DNA from: Acidobacteriaceae bacterium
Lineage (GTDB): Bacteria > Acidobacteriota > Terriglobia > Terriglobales > Acidobacteriaceae
Assembly: GCA_003154055.1 (NCBI GenBank)
Contig: PMCH01000093.1
Location: forward strand, 12,346 to 17,828
DNA length: 5,483 bases
Direction: 5' to 3'
Positions within the stretch are counted from its first letter, which is position 1. Every line of letters starts with the position of its first letter. This document shows positions 1-5,483 of the stretch, one piece after another. The position numbers and the translations under genes were made by a program. The notes below the pieces were generated by a model. It was not told where the DNA came from. It did no database searches and worked only from the letters and a program-made list of their open reading frames with translations.

Positions 1-28
1 AGCTAAGAGCCAAAAGCTAATTGCTAAA
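1..28. repeat. Heptanucleotide tandem repeat abutting the hpnA start codon
   Basis: Four adjacent 7-bp units are visible: AGCTAAG (1-7), AGCCAAA (8-14), AGCTAAT (15-21) and TGCTAAA (22-28), consensus AGCTAAA. A weaker fifth unit, TGCTTGC, continues into the coding sequence. The array is cut by the left window edge, so its full length is unknown. It is AT-rich against a GC-rich background and occupies the place where a ribosome binding site would be expected. It may be a local slippage-prone repeat or the edge of a dispersed intergenic repeat. Confidence 0.6.
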
Positions 29-1026
29 TGCTTGCTTTCGTCACTGGCGCGACCGGCTTCCTTGGCAGTCATGTCGCCCGTGCTCTTGCCGAGCAGGGAG
101 CGCAGTTGCGCCTGCTGGTGCGGCCCACCAGCGATCTGCGCAATATCTCGGATCTGAACGCCGACCGGGTCGAAGGCGATTTACGCGATTCGGTTTCGAT
201 TGAGAAGGCGATGGCGGGATGCGATACGGTGTTTCACGTCGCGGCTGACTATCGTTTGTGGGTGCGCGATCCGCAGGAGATGTACCGATCGAACGTGGAA
301 GGAACGCGTTCGCTGCTGGCTGCGGCTCAGAAGCAGGGCGTGCGGCGGGTGGTGTACACCTCGAGTGTTGCGACCATGGGGTTCACTGCAAATGGATCTT
401 CCAGCGGAAACATCGCCGACGAAAATAGTCCGGTGTCGCTCGAGGATATGATCGGCCATTACAAACGCTCGAAGTTCATGGCGGAGCAGGTGGCATTCGA
501 AGCGGCGCGCGCGGGAGTCGATGTGGTGGTCGTCAACCCGACGACTCCGGTCGGGGAGCGCGACATCAAGCCGACTCCCAGCGGGCGGATCATTGTGGAT
601 TTCCTGAAGCGAAAATTCCCCGCCTACGTTGAGACCGGGCTGAATCTGGTCGATGCCACGGAATGCGCACGCGGCCACGTTCAGGCCCTGGAGAAGGGAA
701 GATCTGGCCAGCGATACATCCTGGGGGGCGAGAATCTGACCCTGAAGCAGATTCTTGACCGGTTGGCGGCCATCACCGGCCTGCGTTCCCCCACCGTGAA
801 ATTGCCCTATGTTTTTGCCTTCGCTACCGGGGTGGTGGATGAGATGGTGAACGGCCGCCTTCGTGGCCGCGAACCGCGTGCCACCATTGACGCGGTCCGC
901 ATGGGGCGCAAGATGATGTTCGTAAATTCAACCAAGGCCGAGCAAGAGCTGGGCTGGCGCACGGTTCCCGTGGATGGTGCCCTGCGCCGCGCGGTGGAAT
1001 GGTTCCGTGGCAACGGATATGTCTAG
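28..1026 (+). CDS. hpnA: HpnA, hopanoid-associated NAD(P)-dependent sugar epimerase/reductase (SDR family)
   Basis: This is a 332-residue extended short-chain dehydrogenase/reductase, expected to be cytoplasmic. Seen in the sequence: the N-terminal Rossmann motif TGATGFLG (residues 6-13, glycines 7, 10 and 13), EGDLRD at 49-54, the TSS segment at 111-113 preceding the active site, and the catalytic YKRSK pair Tyr145/Lys149. NPTTPVG (170-176) is typical of dihydroflavonol-reductase-like and hopanoid-associated epimerases. Length is normal for the family. The start is fixed by an in-frame TAA at 25-27 directly before the ATG and by the motif beginning five residues in; there is no clear Shine-Dalgarno sequence. 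The substrate of HpnA is not firmly established; a role in hopanoid side-chain chemistry is inferred from its recurring neighbours. It overlaps hpnG by 8 bp. A generic SDR epimerase is the alternative, but the adjoining hpnG and hpnC strongly favour hpnA. Confidence 0.88.
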   Translation: MLAFVTGATGFLGSHVARALAEQGAQLRLLVRPTSDLRNISDLNADRVEGDLRDSVSIEKAMAGCDTVFHVAADYRLWVRDPQEMYRSNVEGTRSLLAAAQKQGVRRVVYTSSVATMGFTANGSSSGNIADENSPVSLEDMIGHYKRSKFMAEQVAFEAARAGVDVVVVNPTTPVGERDIKPTPSGRIIVDFLKRKFPAYVETGLNLVDATECARGHVQALEKGRSGQRYILGGENLTLKQILDRLAAITGLRSPTVKLPYVFAFATGVVDEMVNGRLRGREPRATIDAVRMGRKMMFVNSTKAEQELGWRTVPVDGALRRAVEWFRGNGYV

Positions 1027-1726
1027 GATCGGGGTGGTGGCCGCGTTGGAGCGAGAAGTTGCTCCGCTGGTCCGAAGCTGGAAGACGCGAACCCGCGAAC
1101 ACAGCGGGCGATCATACACGTTCTTTGAAAACGGAGATGTGGTCGTGGTCTGCGGTGGAATTGGCCTGGAACCGGCACGGCGCGCCGCGGAAGCGATGAT
1201 TCAGGAATTTCAGCCGTCGCATATCGTGTCCGTGGGTTTCGTGGGGGCGCTCGACCCGAAGTTGCGAGCAGGTGCAGTCCTCCAGCCACGGACGGTGATC
1301 GATGCGAAGGACGGCAGTCGTACCGACACTGGTTGCGGAGAAGGAACCCTCGTCAGTTTCGGGTCGGTGGCGGGACGCGAGCAAAAGGAGAAGCTGTGCA
1401 AGGCCTACGGAGCCGCCGCGGTGGATATGGAAGCGGCAGCGGTTGCCCAGGCGGCGCAGCTTTGTGGCGTTGAGTTCGGGGCTTTGAAAGTCGTGTCGGA
1501 TGAAGCAGATTTTGATATACCCGCGATGGAGAAGTTCGTGGGCGCAGACGGCAGGTTGAACGCGGCAAAGTTTGCGCTGCATGTTGCGGTGCGTCCGTGG
1601 CTGTGGGCAGGTACGATTGCATTGGCTCGAAACAGCGCGCGCGCCAGTCGGGCCTTGTGTGGCGCCCTGGATCGGTACTTGATCCTGGTTGCGGTGGCAG
1701 AAATTACAAAGGGTGGGACAACGTGA
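1019..1726 (+). CDS. hpnG: HpnG, hopanoid-associated phosphorylase (adenosylhopane nucleosidase/phosphorylase)
   Basis: The product is a 235-residue protein of the purine nucleoside phosphorylase/MTA-SAH nucleosidase (PNP_UDP_1) fold. HpnG is known to cleave adenine from adenosylhopane, giving (phospho)ribosylhopane, the precursor of bacteriohopanepolyols. Visible signatures: the N-terminal strand IGVVAALEREV (4-14), SVGFVGALDP (71-80), equivalent to the glycine-rich loop of nucleosidases, VDMEAAAVAQ (135-144) with the ribose-binding Met-Glu pair at 137-138, and KVVSDEADFDI (157-167) carrying the Ser-Asp at 160-161 expected to act on the purine base. The C-terminal LARNSARASRAL (202-213) resembles the usual HpnG tail. 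The ATG at 1019 is chosen because the protein then begins exactly at the family's first beta strand; earlier in-frame starts lie inside hpnA. The Shine-Dalgarno is weak, so translation is probably coupled to hpnA through the 8-bp overlap. Confidence 0.88.
   Translation: MSRIGVVAALEREVAPLVRSWKTRTREHSGRSYTFFENGDVVVVCGGIGLEPARRAAEAMIQEFQPSHIVSVGFVGALDPKLRAGAVLQPRTVIDAKDGSRTDTGCGEGTLVSFGSVAGREQKEKLCKAYGAAAVDMEAAAVAQAAQLCGVEFGALKVVSDEADFDIPAMEKFVGADGRLNAAKFALHVAVRPWLWAGTIALARNSARASRALCGALDRYLILVAVAEITKGGTT
1708..1717 (+). promoter_or_regulatory. Ribosome binding site deciding a GTG start
   Basis: AAAGGGTGGG, a purine-rich Shine-Dalgarno-like stretch, sits 5 nt before the GTG at 1723 and within the end of hpnG. 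It supports the GTG start that gives a clean signal peptide over upstream starts inside hpnG. Confidence 0.5.
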
Positions 1727-2229
1727 TTCGCTGGATATTGATCGCAATGCTTGCCAGTGCGGCTCTGGCGGACGATTCGGGGAAGGTAGTCTATTCCGAG
1801 GCGTTTAAGAAAGGGGCCACCCGGGTTACCGAGCAGACTCTGGATGTCACGCTCACCCCCGCTCAGGCGAAACAAGACTTCAAGGTTCTGGACGCCGCCG
1901 GGAAGCAGCGCTACATCCTGCGCTTTGTGCCCGATACCGCTCCGGGGGACACTCGAGTCCTGGGCTGGTTTGTGCGGTTAGCGGATATCCATCACAGTAT
2001 TTATGACAGCGTGCTGCCCACCTCACCGGATCTCGCTCGCGATCAGACTCAGGCGTGGTGGTTCGACGCCAGGCAGTTTTCCAAAATGCCGCTCCAGGCA
2101 AAACGCATTTTCAAAGTGGAACAGTTCTATTGCGTGGTCCAGGTAAAGGATGTGAAACGTTTGGGTCCGGGGCAGCCTTACCTGAATCAAATGAGTGTAG
2201 CGGTACAGTTCACCAACACGAAACCTTAA
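1723..2229 (+). CDS. Unrecognised exported protein in the hopanoid operon
   Basis: I do not recognise this 168-residue protein. Starting from the GTG at 1723, which overlaps the hpnG stop as GTGA, it begins with a short Sec-type signal peptide: Arg3, then the hydrophobic run WILIAMLASAALA, with a signal peptidase I site predicted after Ala16 (ALA before DDS). The mature part is about 152 residues and has no lipobox and no further membrane segment. It has several short aromatic-rich, strand-like segments (VLGWFVRL, AWWFDARQF, FKVEQFYCVVQVKD) and a single cysteine, suggesting a beta-rich periplasmic domain. The longer reading frame starting at 1597 is rejected because its first 42 residues fall inside hpnG and bury the signal peptide. 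The tight coupling to hpnG and the downstream dehydrogenases suggests a hopanoid-related role such as lipid handling at the envelope, but nothing in the sequence proves it. Confidence 0.78.
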   Translation: MIRWILIAMLASAALADDSGKVVYSEAFKKGATRVTEQTLDVTLTPAQAKQDFKVLDAAGKQRYILRFVPDTAPGDTRVLGWFVRLADIHHSIYDSVLPTSPDLARDQTQAWWFDARQFSKMPLQAKRIFKVEQFYCVVQVKDVKRLGPGQPYLNQMSVAVQFTNTKP

Positions 2230-2235
2230 TTGACA

Positions 2236-3372
2236 ATGACTGAGGGCATGGCTCTTTCCAGATCGGCAGCAACCGAAGACGAGAGACAGACGATTCCATC
2301 CACCATGAAGGCCGCCGTTTATCGCGGCATAGATGACGTTCGGCTGGAAGAGGTGCCCGTTCCTGAAATCGGCCCGGGCGAGATTCTGGTTCGGGTGCAC
2401 ACCTGTGGAATCTGCGGGACCGACCTCAAGAAAATCGCTACCGGCTCGCATTCGGCCCCCCGCATTTTCGGCCACGAAACCTCTGGAGTAGTCGCCAGCG
2501 TGGGTGAGGGCGTGCGGAAGTTCAGCGTGGGCGACCGGGTCGTGGTCTTTCACCATATCCCGTGCCGGGAATGCTATTACTGCCGTCACAAAACGTTTGC
2601 CCAGTGTGCCACGTACAAGAAAGTCGGATGCACGGCCGGGTTTGAGCCCTCCGGCGGCGGCTTTGCCGAATACGTCCGGGTGATGGATTGGATCGTCGAG
2701 AAGGGAACCGTGCGCGTACCCGAAAACGTATCATTCGAGCAGGCCTGCTTTGTCGAGCCGGTCAATACCTGCATCAAAGGTATACAGACCCTTCGTCTGG
2801 AGGCGGGAGAGACTGTTCTGGTCATCGGACAGGGGCCAATTGGTCTGATTCTTGCTGTACTTGCAAGGCAGTCCGGGGCCAGCGTGATTACTTCCGATTT
2901 GTATCCGGCGAGGCTTACAATATCTAAAAGCTTCGGTTTGGAACATACAATAGATGCTTCGCGGGGTAATACCGTGCAAACGATCCGCGAGAAGACCGAC
3001 GGCCGCGGGGCCGATGCTGTCGTGCTGGCAGTGGGCGGAACCAGTCTCATCCGGCCTGCCATGGACGCGTGTCGCCCGGGGGGCCGGGTTTTGCTGTTTG
3101 CCCAGACCGTGCGCGGCGAGGCGACCATTGATCCGGCTGCGGTTTGCGTGGACGAGAAGACTTTGCTCGGGTCCTACAGTGCGTCGGTGGAGTTGCAGGA
3201 AGAGTCGGTGCAGTTCGTGATGAACCGTGAAATGGACTTGGAACGGCTGATTAGCCACCGCTTTCCGCTGCTCGACAGCGTCGAAGCGCTCAATCGCGCT
3301 GCCCATCCTCAACCGGACTCGATGAAAATCGTCATTCAGCCGGGTAGCGCGTGGGAAGGACATCAACTGTGA
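2236..3372 (+). CDS. Zinc-dependent medium-chain alcohol/polyol dehydrogenase, probably NAD(H)-linked
   Basis: This 378-residue cytoplasmic MDR-family protein resembles sorbitol and threonine dehydrogenases. The GroES-like domain carries the catalytic zinc ligands Cys60 (CGICGTD), His80-Glu81 (GHETSG) and Glu174 (VEP), plus a complete structural-zinc lobe, Cys110/113/116/124. The Rossmann domain has VIGQGPIGL (glycines 198, 200, 203), and Asp221 ends the second strand, which predicts NAD(H). All key residues are present, so it should be active on an alcohol, polyol or the matching carbonyl; the substrate cannot be read from sequence. The start is uncertain: TTG 2230, ATG 2236, ATG 2248 and ATG 2305 are in frame, none with a well-spaced Shine-Dalgarno. 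ATG 2236 is chosen for its 6-bp spacing from the preceding gene. ATG 2305 would begin exactly at the conserved MKAAVYRG and remove a polar 23-residue extension. It overlaps the next dehydrogenase by 4 bp. Confidence 0.85.
   Translation: MTEGMALSRSAATEDERQTIPSTMKAAVYRGIDDVRLEEVPVPEIGPGEILVRVHTCGICGTDLKKIATGSHSAPRIFGHETSGVVASVGEGVRKFSVGDRVVVFHHIPCRECYYCRHKTFAQCATYKKVGCTAGFEPSGGGFAEYVRVMDWIVEKGTVRVPENVSFEQACFVEPVNTCIKGIQTLRLEAGETVLVIGQGPIGLILAVLARQSGASVITSDLYPARLTISKSFGLEHTIDASRGNTVQTIREKTDGRGADAVVLAVGGTSLIRPAMDACRPGGRVLLFAQTVRGEATIDPAAVCVDEKTLLGSYSASVELQEESVQFVMNREMDLERLISHRFPLLDSVEALNRAAHPQPDSMKIVIQPGSAWEGHQL
3353..3360 (+). promoter_or_regulatory. Strong Shine-Dalgarno for the second dehydrogenase
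   Basis: GGGAAGGA ends 8 nt before the GTG at 3369, an ideal spacing. The internal ATG at 3381 has its purine run (GGGAAG) directly against the start codon, too close to work. This decides in favour of GTG 3369, whose GTGA overlaps the upstream stop. Confidence 0.6.
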
Positions 3373-4418
3373 CTGGGAAGATGACCGCCGCCGTCTTGTA
3401 CGGCAAGGAAGACATCAAGATCGAAAGGGTACCCATCCCGCGCGTGGGTGATGGCGAAGTGCTGGTGAAAGTGCAGGTGGCGCTCACCTGCGGCACCGAT
3501 CTGAAGGTTTATCAGCGGGGCTACCACGCCCGCATGATCGTGCCGCCCGCGCTGTTCGGGCACGAACTGGCGGGAACGGTGGAGGAAGTCGGACCTGGCG
3601 TCCGCGGTTTCAAGAAGGGTATGCGCGTGGTGGCGCTGAATTCCGCTCCTTGCGGCAAGTGTTTCTATTGCTCCAAGCATCAAACGAATCTTTGCGAAGA
3701 CCTGTTGTTCAACAACGGCGCGTACGCTGAGTACATACGCATTCCTCGTCGGATTGTCGAAACCAATATGCTGGTGGTCCCGGCGCATGTCAGCTTCGAA
3801 GATGCTGCCATGACCGAACCGCTGGCTTGCGTTCTGCGCGGACTGCATGAAACAGGCGTCGAGATTGGTGACACGGTCGCGGTGATTGGCGGCGGGCCGA
3901 TCGGTCTGATGTTCGTGCAGGTTGCCAAGGCGATCGGCTGCAATGTCATTGCGGTCGTGAAGCGCGACTCGCAAGTGGCGCTGGCCCGTCGAAAGGGCGC
4001 GCACGAGGTTGTCCAGATCGGCCAGGTGAAAGATCCGGTTGAGGCGGTGCGCGAGTTAAGCCCGGAGAAACGCGGCGCCGACGTGATCATTGAAGCAGTC
4101 GGCCGGCCCGAGGCGTGGGAATGGGCCGTGCAGATGGTCCGCAAGGGCGGTACGGTCAACTTCTTTGGCGGCTGCGCGGCGGGAACCAAGGTGCAACTGG
4201 ACACCAACCGGCTCCACTATTCCGAGATCACGCTCAAGGCGACATTCCACCACACCCCGGAGACGGTGCGTCGCGCGTTCGGCCTGATCACCGAGAAAAA
4301 AGTGCGCGGCACGGACTACATCACTGGCGAAGCGCCGCTTTCGCGGCTGCATGACGTGCTTCGGCACATGCTGAACCGCAACGGCGACATCAAGACTGCG
4401 ATCATTCCCGGACACTAA
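3369..4418 (+). CDS. Zinc-dependent medium-chain alcohol/polyol dehydrogenase, probably NADP(H)-linked
   Basis: This 349-residue MDR-family protein is a tandem relative of the preceding gene with the same domain order. Catalytic zinc ligands are Cys41 (TCGTDLK), His65-Glu66 (GHELAG) and Glu150 (TEP); the structural-zinc cysteines are 95, 98, 101 and 109. The Rossmann motif is VIGGGPIGL (glycines 174, 176, 179). Unlike its neighbour, the end of the second strand has Val197-Lys198-Arg199 where an NAD-binding enzyme has Asp, which favours NADP(H). Similar to sorbitol, threonine and sugar-alcohol dehydrogenases; substrate unknown. The GTG start is supported by a good Shine-Dalgarno and a 4-bp overlap with the upstream stop; starting at the ATG at 3381 would shorten it by four residues. 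Location between hpnG and hpnC suggests work on a hopanoid side chain, but a housekeeping polyol or sugar dehydrogenase cannot be excluded. Confidence 0.87.
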   Translation: MTGKMTAAVLYGKEDIKIERVPIPRVGDGEVLVKVQVALTCGTDLKVYQRGYHARMIVPPALFGHELAGTVEEVGPGVRGFKKGMRVVALNSAPCGKCFYCSKHQTNLCEDLLFNNGAYAEYIRIPRRIVETNMLVVPAHVSFEDAAMTEPLACVLRGLHETGVEIGDTVAVIGGGPIGLMFVQVAKAIGCNVIAVVKRDSQVALARRKGAHEVVQIGQVKDPVEAVRELSPEKRGADVIIEAVGRPEAWEWAVQMVRKGGTVNFFGGCAAGTKVQLDTNRLHYSEITLKATFHHTPETVRRAFGLITEKKVRGTDYITGEAPLSRLHDVLRHMLNRNGDIKTAIIPGH

Positions 4419-4437
4419 GCACGGAATCAAGTATCAA

Positions 4438-4470
4438 CCGCGAACGACCCGAAGAAACACGAAGGAAAGG
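4438..4470. repeat. Degenerate purine-rich CGAA/CGAAG repeat
   Basis: The words CGCGAACGA, CCCGAAGAAA and CACGAAGGAAA follow one another with a period of roughly 9-10 bp. Similar CACGAAG-type runs are common as intergenic filler in several bacterial phyla. The copies are imperfect and the segment is not a CRISPR array (no conserved long repeat, no spacers). Confidence 0.35.
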
Positions 4471-4510
4471 CACATCTCAGAATGAGGTCTTCCTGCGTGA
4501 TCCCGAGCTT

Positions 4511-4532
4511 ACCCTGAGCGAAGCCGAAGGGT
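4511..4532. repeat. Short inverted repeat, likely dispersed REP-like element
   Basis: The 22-bp element begins with ACCCT and ends with the complementary AGGGT, around the core GAGCGAAGCCGA. It closely resembles the CTGAGCGAAG(T/C)CGAAGG word that I recognise as widely scattered between genes in many bacterial genomes. The 5-bp stem with a 12-nt loop is too weak for a terminator and no T run follows. Only one copy is in this window. Confidence 0.45.
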
Positions 4533-4566
4533 GTCATCGGTGGTTAAGGATTTGACGCTGACAAGC

Positions 4567-5483
4567 ATGTCTTCCATCTCGAGTAACAACTCTGAGCAGT
4601 TGACGTCCTCAGCGCCCGGCTGGAGCTGCCTGCCCCCGGAATACGCCATTCCGCCTGCAGCGCCTTCGGAGGCCGAAGCTCGCGAATACTGCCGGCGGTT
4701 GGCCCGTTCACATTACGAAAATTTTTCCGTCGCTACGTGGTTCTTGCCTGGGCGACTGCGCCAGCACTTCTGCAACGTATACGCGTATTGCCGGGTCTCC
4801 GACGATCTGGGCGACGAGGTCGGAGATACCAGCGCTTCGTTGCAGCTTCTGGACCAGTGGGAATCGGAGCTCAACGCCTGCTATGACGGCTACCCTCGGC
4901 ATCCCGTGTTCGTTGCCCTGGCCGAGACGGTCCGCAAGTTCGACATTCCGAAGCATGAGTTCTCAGACCTGCTCGCCGCATTCCGCCAGGATCAGAGTGT
5001 GACACGGTACGCGACCTTCACCGATCTGCTCGGATACTGCCGTTACTCGGCGAATCCGGTGGGTCACCTTGTGCTCTATCTCTGCGGATATCGCGACGCC
5101 GAGCGCCAGCGCCTTTCCGACTACACCTGCACTGCCTTGCAGCTTGCCAACTTCTGGCAGGACGTCAGTGTTGACTATGCCAAAGGCCGCATCTATCTTC
5201 CGCTTGAAGACCTCCGTCGTTTCGGTGTGAGCGAAGAGGAAATTAGCGCCGGCCGGAACACCCTCGCCTTTTGCGAAATGATGCGGTTTGAAGTCGAGCG
5301 CGCGCGGGAATGGTTTACGCAAGGCTTGCCGCTGGTGGGGAAAGTGGGGCGCGAACTCGCCGTTGACCTCGATCTGTTCAACCGCGGCGGCCAGGAAATC
5401 CTGAACGCAATCGAGCGTCAGGGGTGCGCCGTGCTCGGCCGCCGGCCCGCCATCTCCAAGACCCGCAAGCTGGCCCTGGTGGC
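4567..5483 (+). CDS. hpnC: HpnC, hydroxysqualene synthase (squalene/phytoene synthase family), truncated by window edge
   Basis: The reading frame is open from 4567 to the right edge without a stop: 305 codons plus 2 nt, so the C-terminus is missing. HpnC is known to convert presqualene diphosphate to hydroxysqualene, between HpnD and HpnE, supplying squalene for hopene synthesis. Visible signatures: SHYENFSVATWFLP (48-61), a typical HpnC N-terminal motif; the first Asp-rich motif DDLGDE (79-84); NPVGHLVLYLCG (163-174); and the second Asp-rich motif QDVSVDYAKGRIYLP (198-212, Asp199/Asp203), which together bind Mg2+-diphosphate. Both metal motifs are intact. The first ~35 residues are Ser/Pro/Asn-rich and look like a non-conserved extension. 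ATG 4567 is preferred although AAGGA (4546-4550) lies 16 nt upstream, rather far; the in-frame GTG at 4531 falls within the inverted repeat. HpnD is the closest alternative identity, but the HYENF motif favours HpnC. Confidence 0.88.
   Translation, partial: MSSISSNNSEQLTSSAPGWSCLPPEYAIPPAAPSEAEAREYCRRLARSHYENFSVATWFLPGRLRQHFCNVYAYCRVSDDLGDEVGDTSASLQLLDQWESELNACYDGYPRHPVFVALAETVRKFDIPKHEFSDLLAAFRQDQSVTRYATFTDLLGYCRYSANPVGHLVLYLCGYRDAERQRLSDYTCTALQLANFWQDVSVDYAKGRIYLPLEDLRRFGVSEEEISAGRNTLAFCEMMRFEVERAREWFTQGLPLVGKVGRELAVDLDLFNRGGQEILNAIERQGCAVLGRRPAISKTRKLALV

Larger units (their letters stand above)
4419..4566. other. 148-bp intergenic gap with repeat-like sequence, no gene seen
   Basis: This is the only sizeable non-coding stretch in the window. 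It contains a purine-rich segment with repeated CGAA(G) words (about 4438-4470) and a short inverted repeat (4511-4532). I see no hairpin followed by a T tract, so no rho-independent terminator after the second dehydrogenase. I see no convincing -35/-10 pair either. hpnC may therefore be read through from upstream or have a promoter not recognisable by eye. Confidence 0.5.

Noticed and set aside
181..678. Minus-strand 165-residue open frame within hpnA
   Set aside because: It is antisense to a clear SDR gene, His/Arg-rich, without recognisable motifs or a ribosome binding site.
1112..1875. Long minus-strand open frames across hpnG and the start of the exported protein
   Set aside because: The composition is Arg/Pro/Cys-rich as expected from shadow frames, and the + strand genes there carry conserved motifs and coupled starts.
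2230..2258. TTGACA (2230-2235), a perfect -35 hexamer, as a promoter for the first dehydrogenase
   Set aside because: At 17 bp spacing the -10 position reads TCTTTC, which does not resemble TATAAT, and the site lies within a tightly packed operon.
4438..4470. Possible CRISPR-like array
   Set aside because: The repeated words are under 10 bp, imperfect and lack spacers; no cas genes are nearby.
4511..4532. Inverted repeat as a rho-independent terminator
   Set aside because: The stem is only 5 bp with a 12-nt loop and there is no T tract after it.
4552..4580. TTGACG upstream of hpnC as a promoter
   Set aside because: A matching -10 would fall inside the hpnC coding sequence after its start, and none is seen there.
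4708..5322. Minus-strand open frames over hpnC (4708-4956 and 4963-5322)
   Set aside because: They lie antisense to a frame with intact squalene-synthase motifs, resemble no protein family and arise from high-GC codon bias.

Overview
The window reads as part of a hopanoid (bacterial triterpenoid lipid) biosynthesis locus, all on the + strand. Four of the six genes fit it by family: hpnA, hpnG and hpnC are recognisable hopanoid-associated proteins. Two tandem zinc-dependent medium-chain dehydrogenases and one small exported protein lie among them. High-GC coding sequence, this mixture of genes and the short repeats between genes suggest an Acidobacteriota (Terriglobia/Koribacter-like) genome. 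That assignment is inferred from gene order and style; no 16S or other taxonomic marker is present.

Layout: a four-unit 7-bp tandem repeat (1-28) runs into the start codon of hpnA (28-1026, SDR-type epimerase/reductase). hpnG (1019-1726, nucleoside-phosphorylase fold) overlaps hpnA by 8 bp. A 168-residue protein with a signal peptide that I do not recognise (1723-2229) overlaps hpnG by 4 bp. The first dehydrogenase follows after about 6 bp (2236-3372), and the second (3369-4418) overlaps the first by 4 bp. This tight packing indicates one translationally coupled operon. A 148-bp gap (4419-4566) without a gene holds repeat-like sequence. hpnC (4567 to beyond the right edge) is cut off by the window and is probably followed by hpnD/hpnE/shc outside it.

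How the genes may work together: HpnC belongs to the three-enzyme HpnD-HpnC-HpnE route from farnesyl diphosphate to squalene, which squalene-hopene cyclase converts to hopene. HpnG acts later, removing adenine from adenosylhopane to give the (phospho)ribosylhopane side chain. The reduction of the ribosyl side chain to the open polyol of bacteriohopanetetrol has no well-established enzyme. The two polyol-dehydrogenase-like proteins next to hpnG are therefore reasonable candidates for that step or another side-chain oxidation/reduction. That is inference only. Sequence around the nucleotide fold predicts different cofactors: NAD(H) for the first and NADP(H) for the second.
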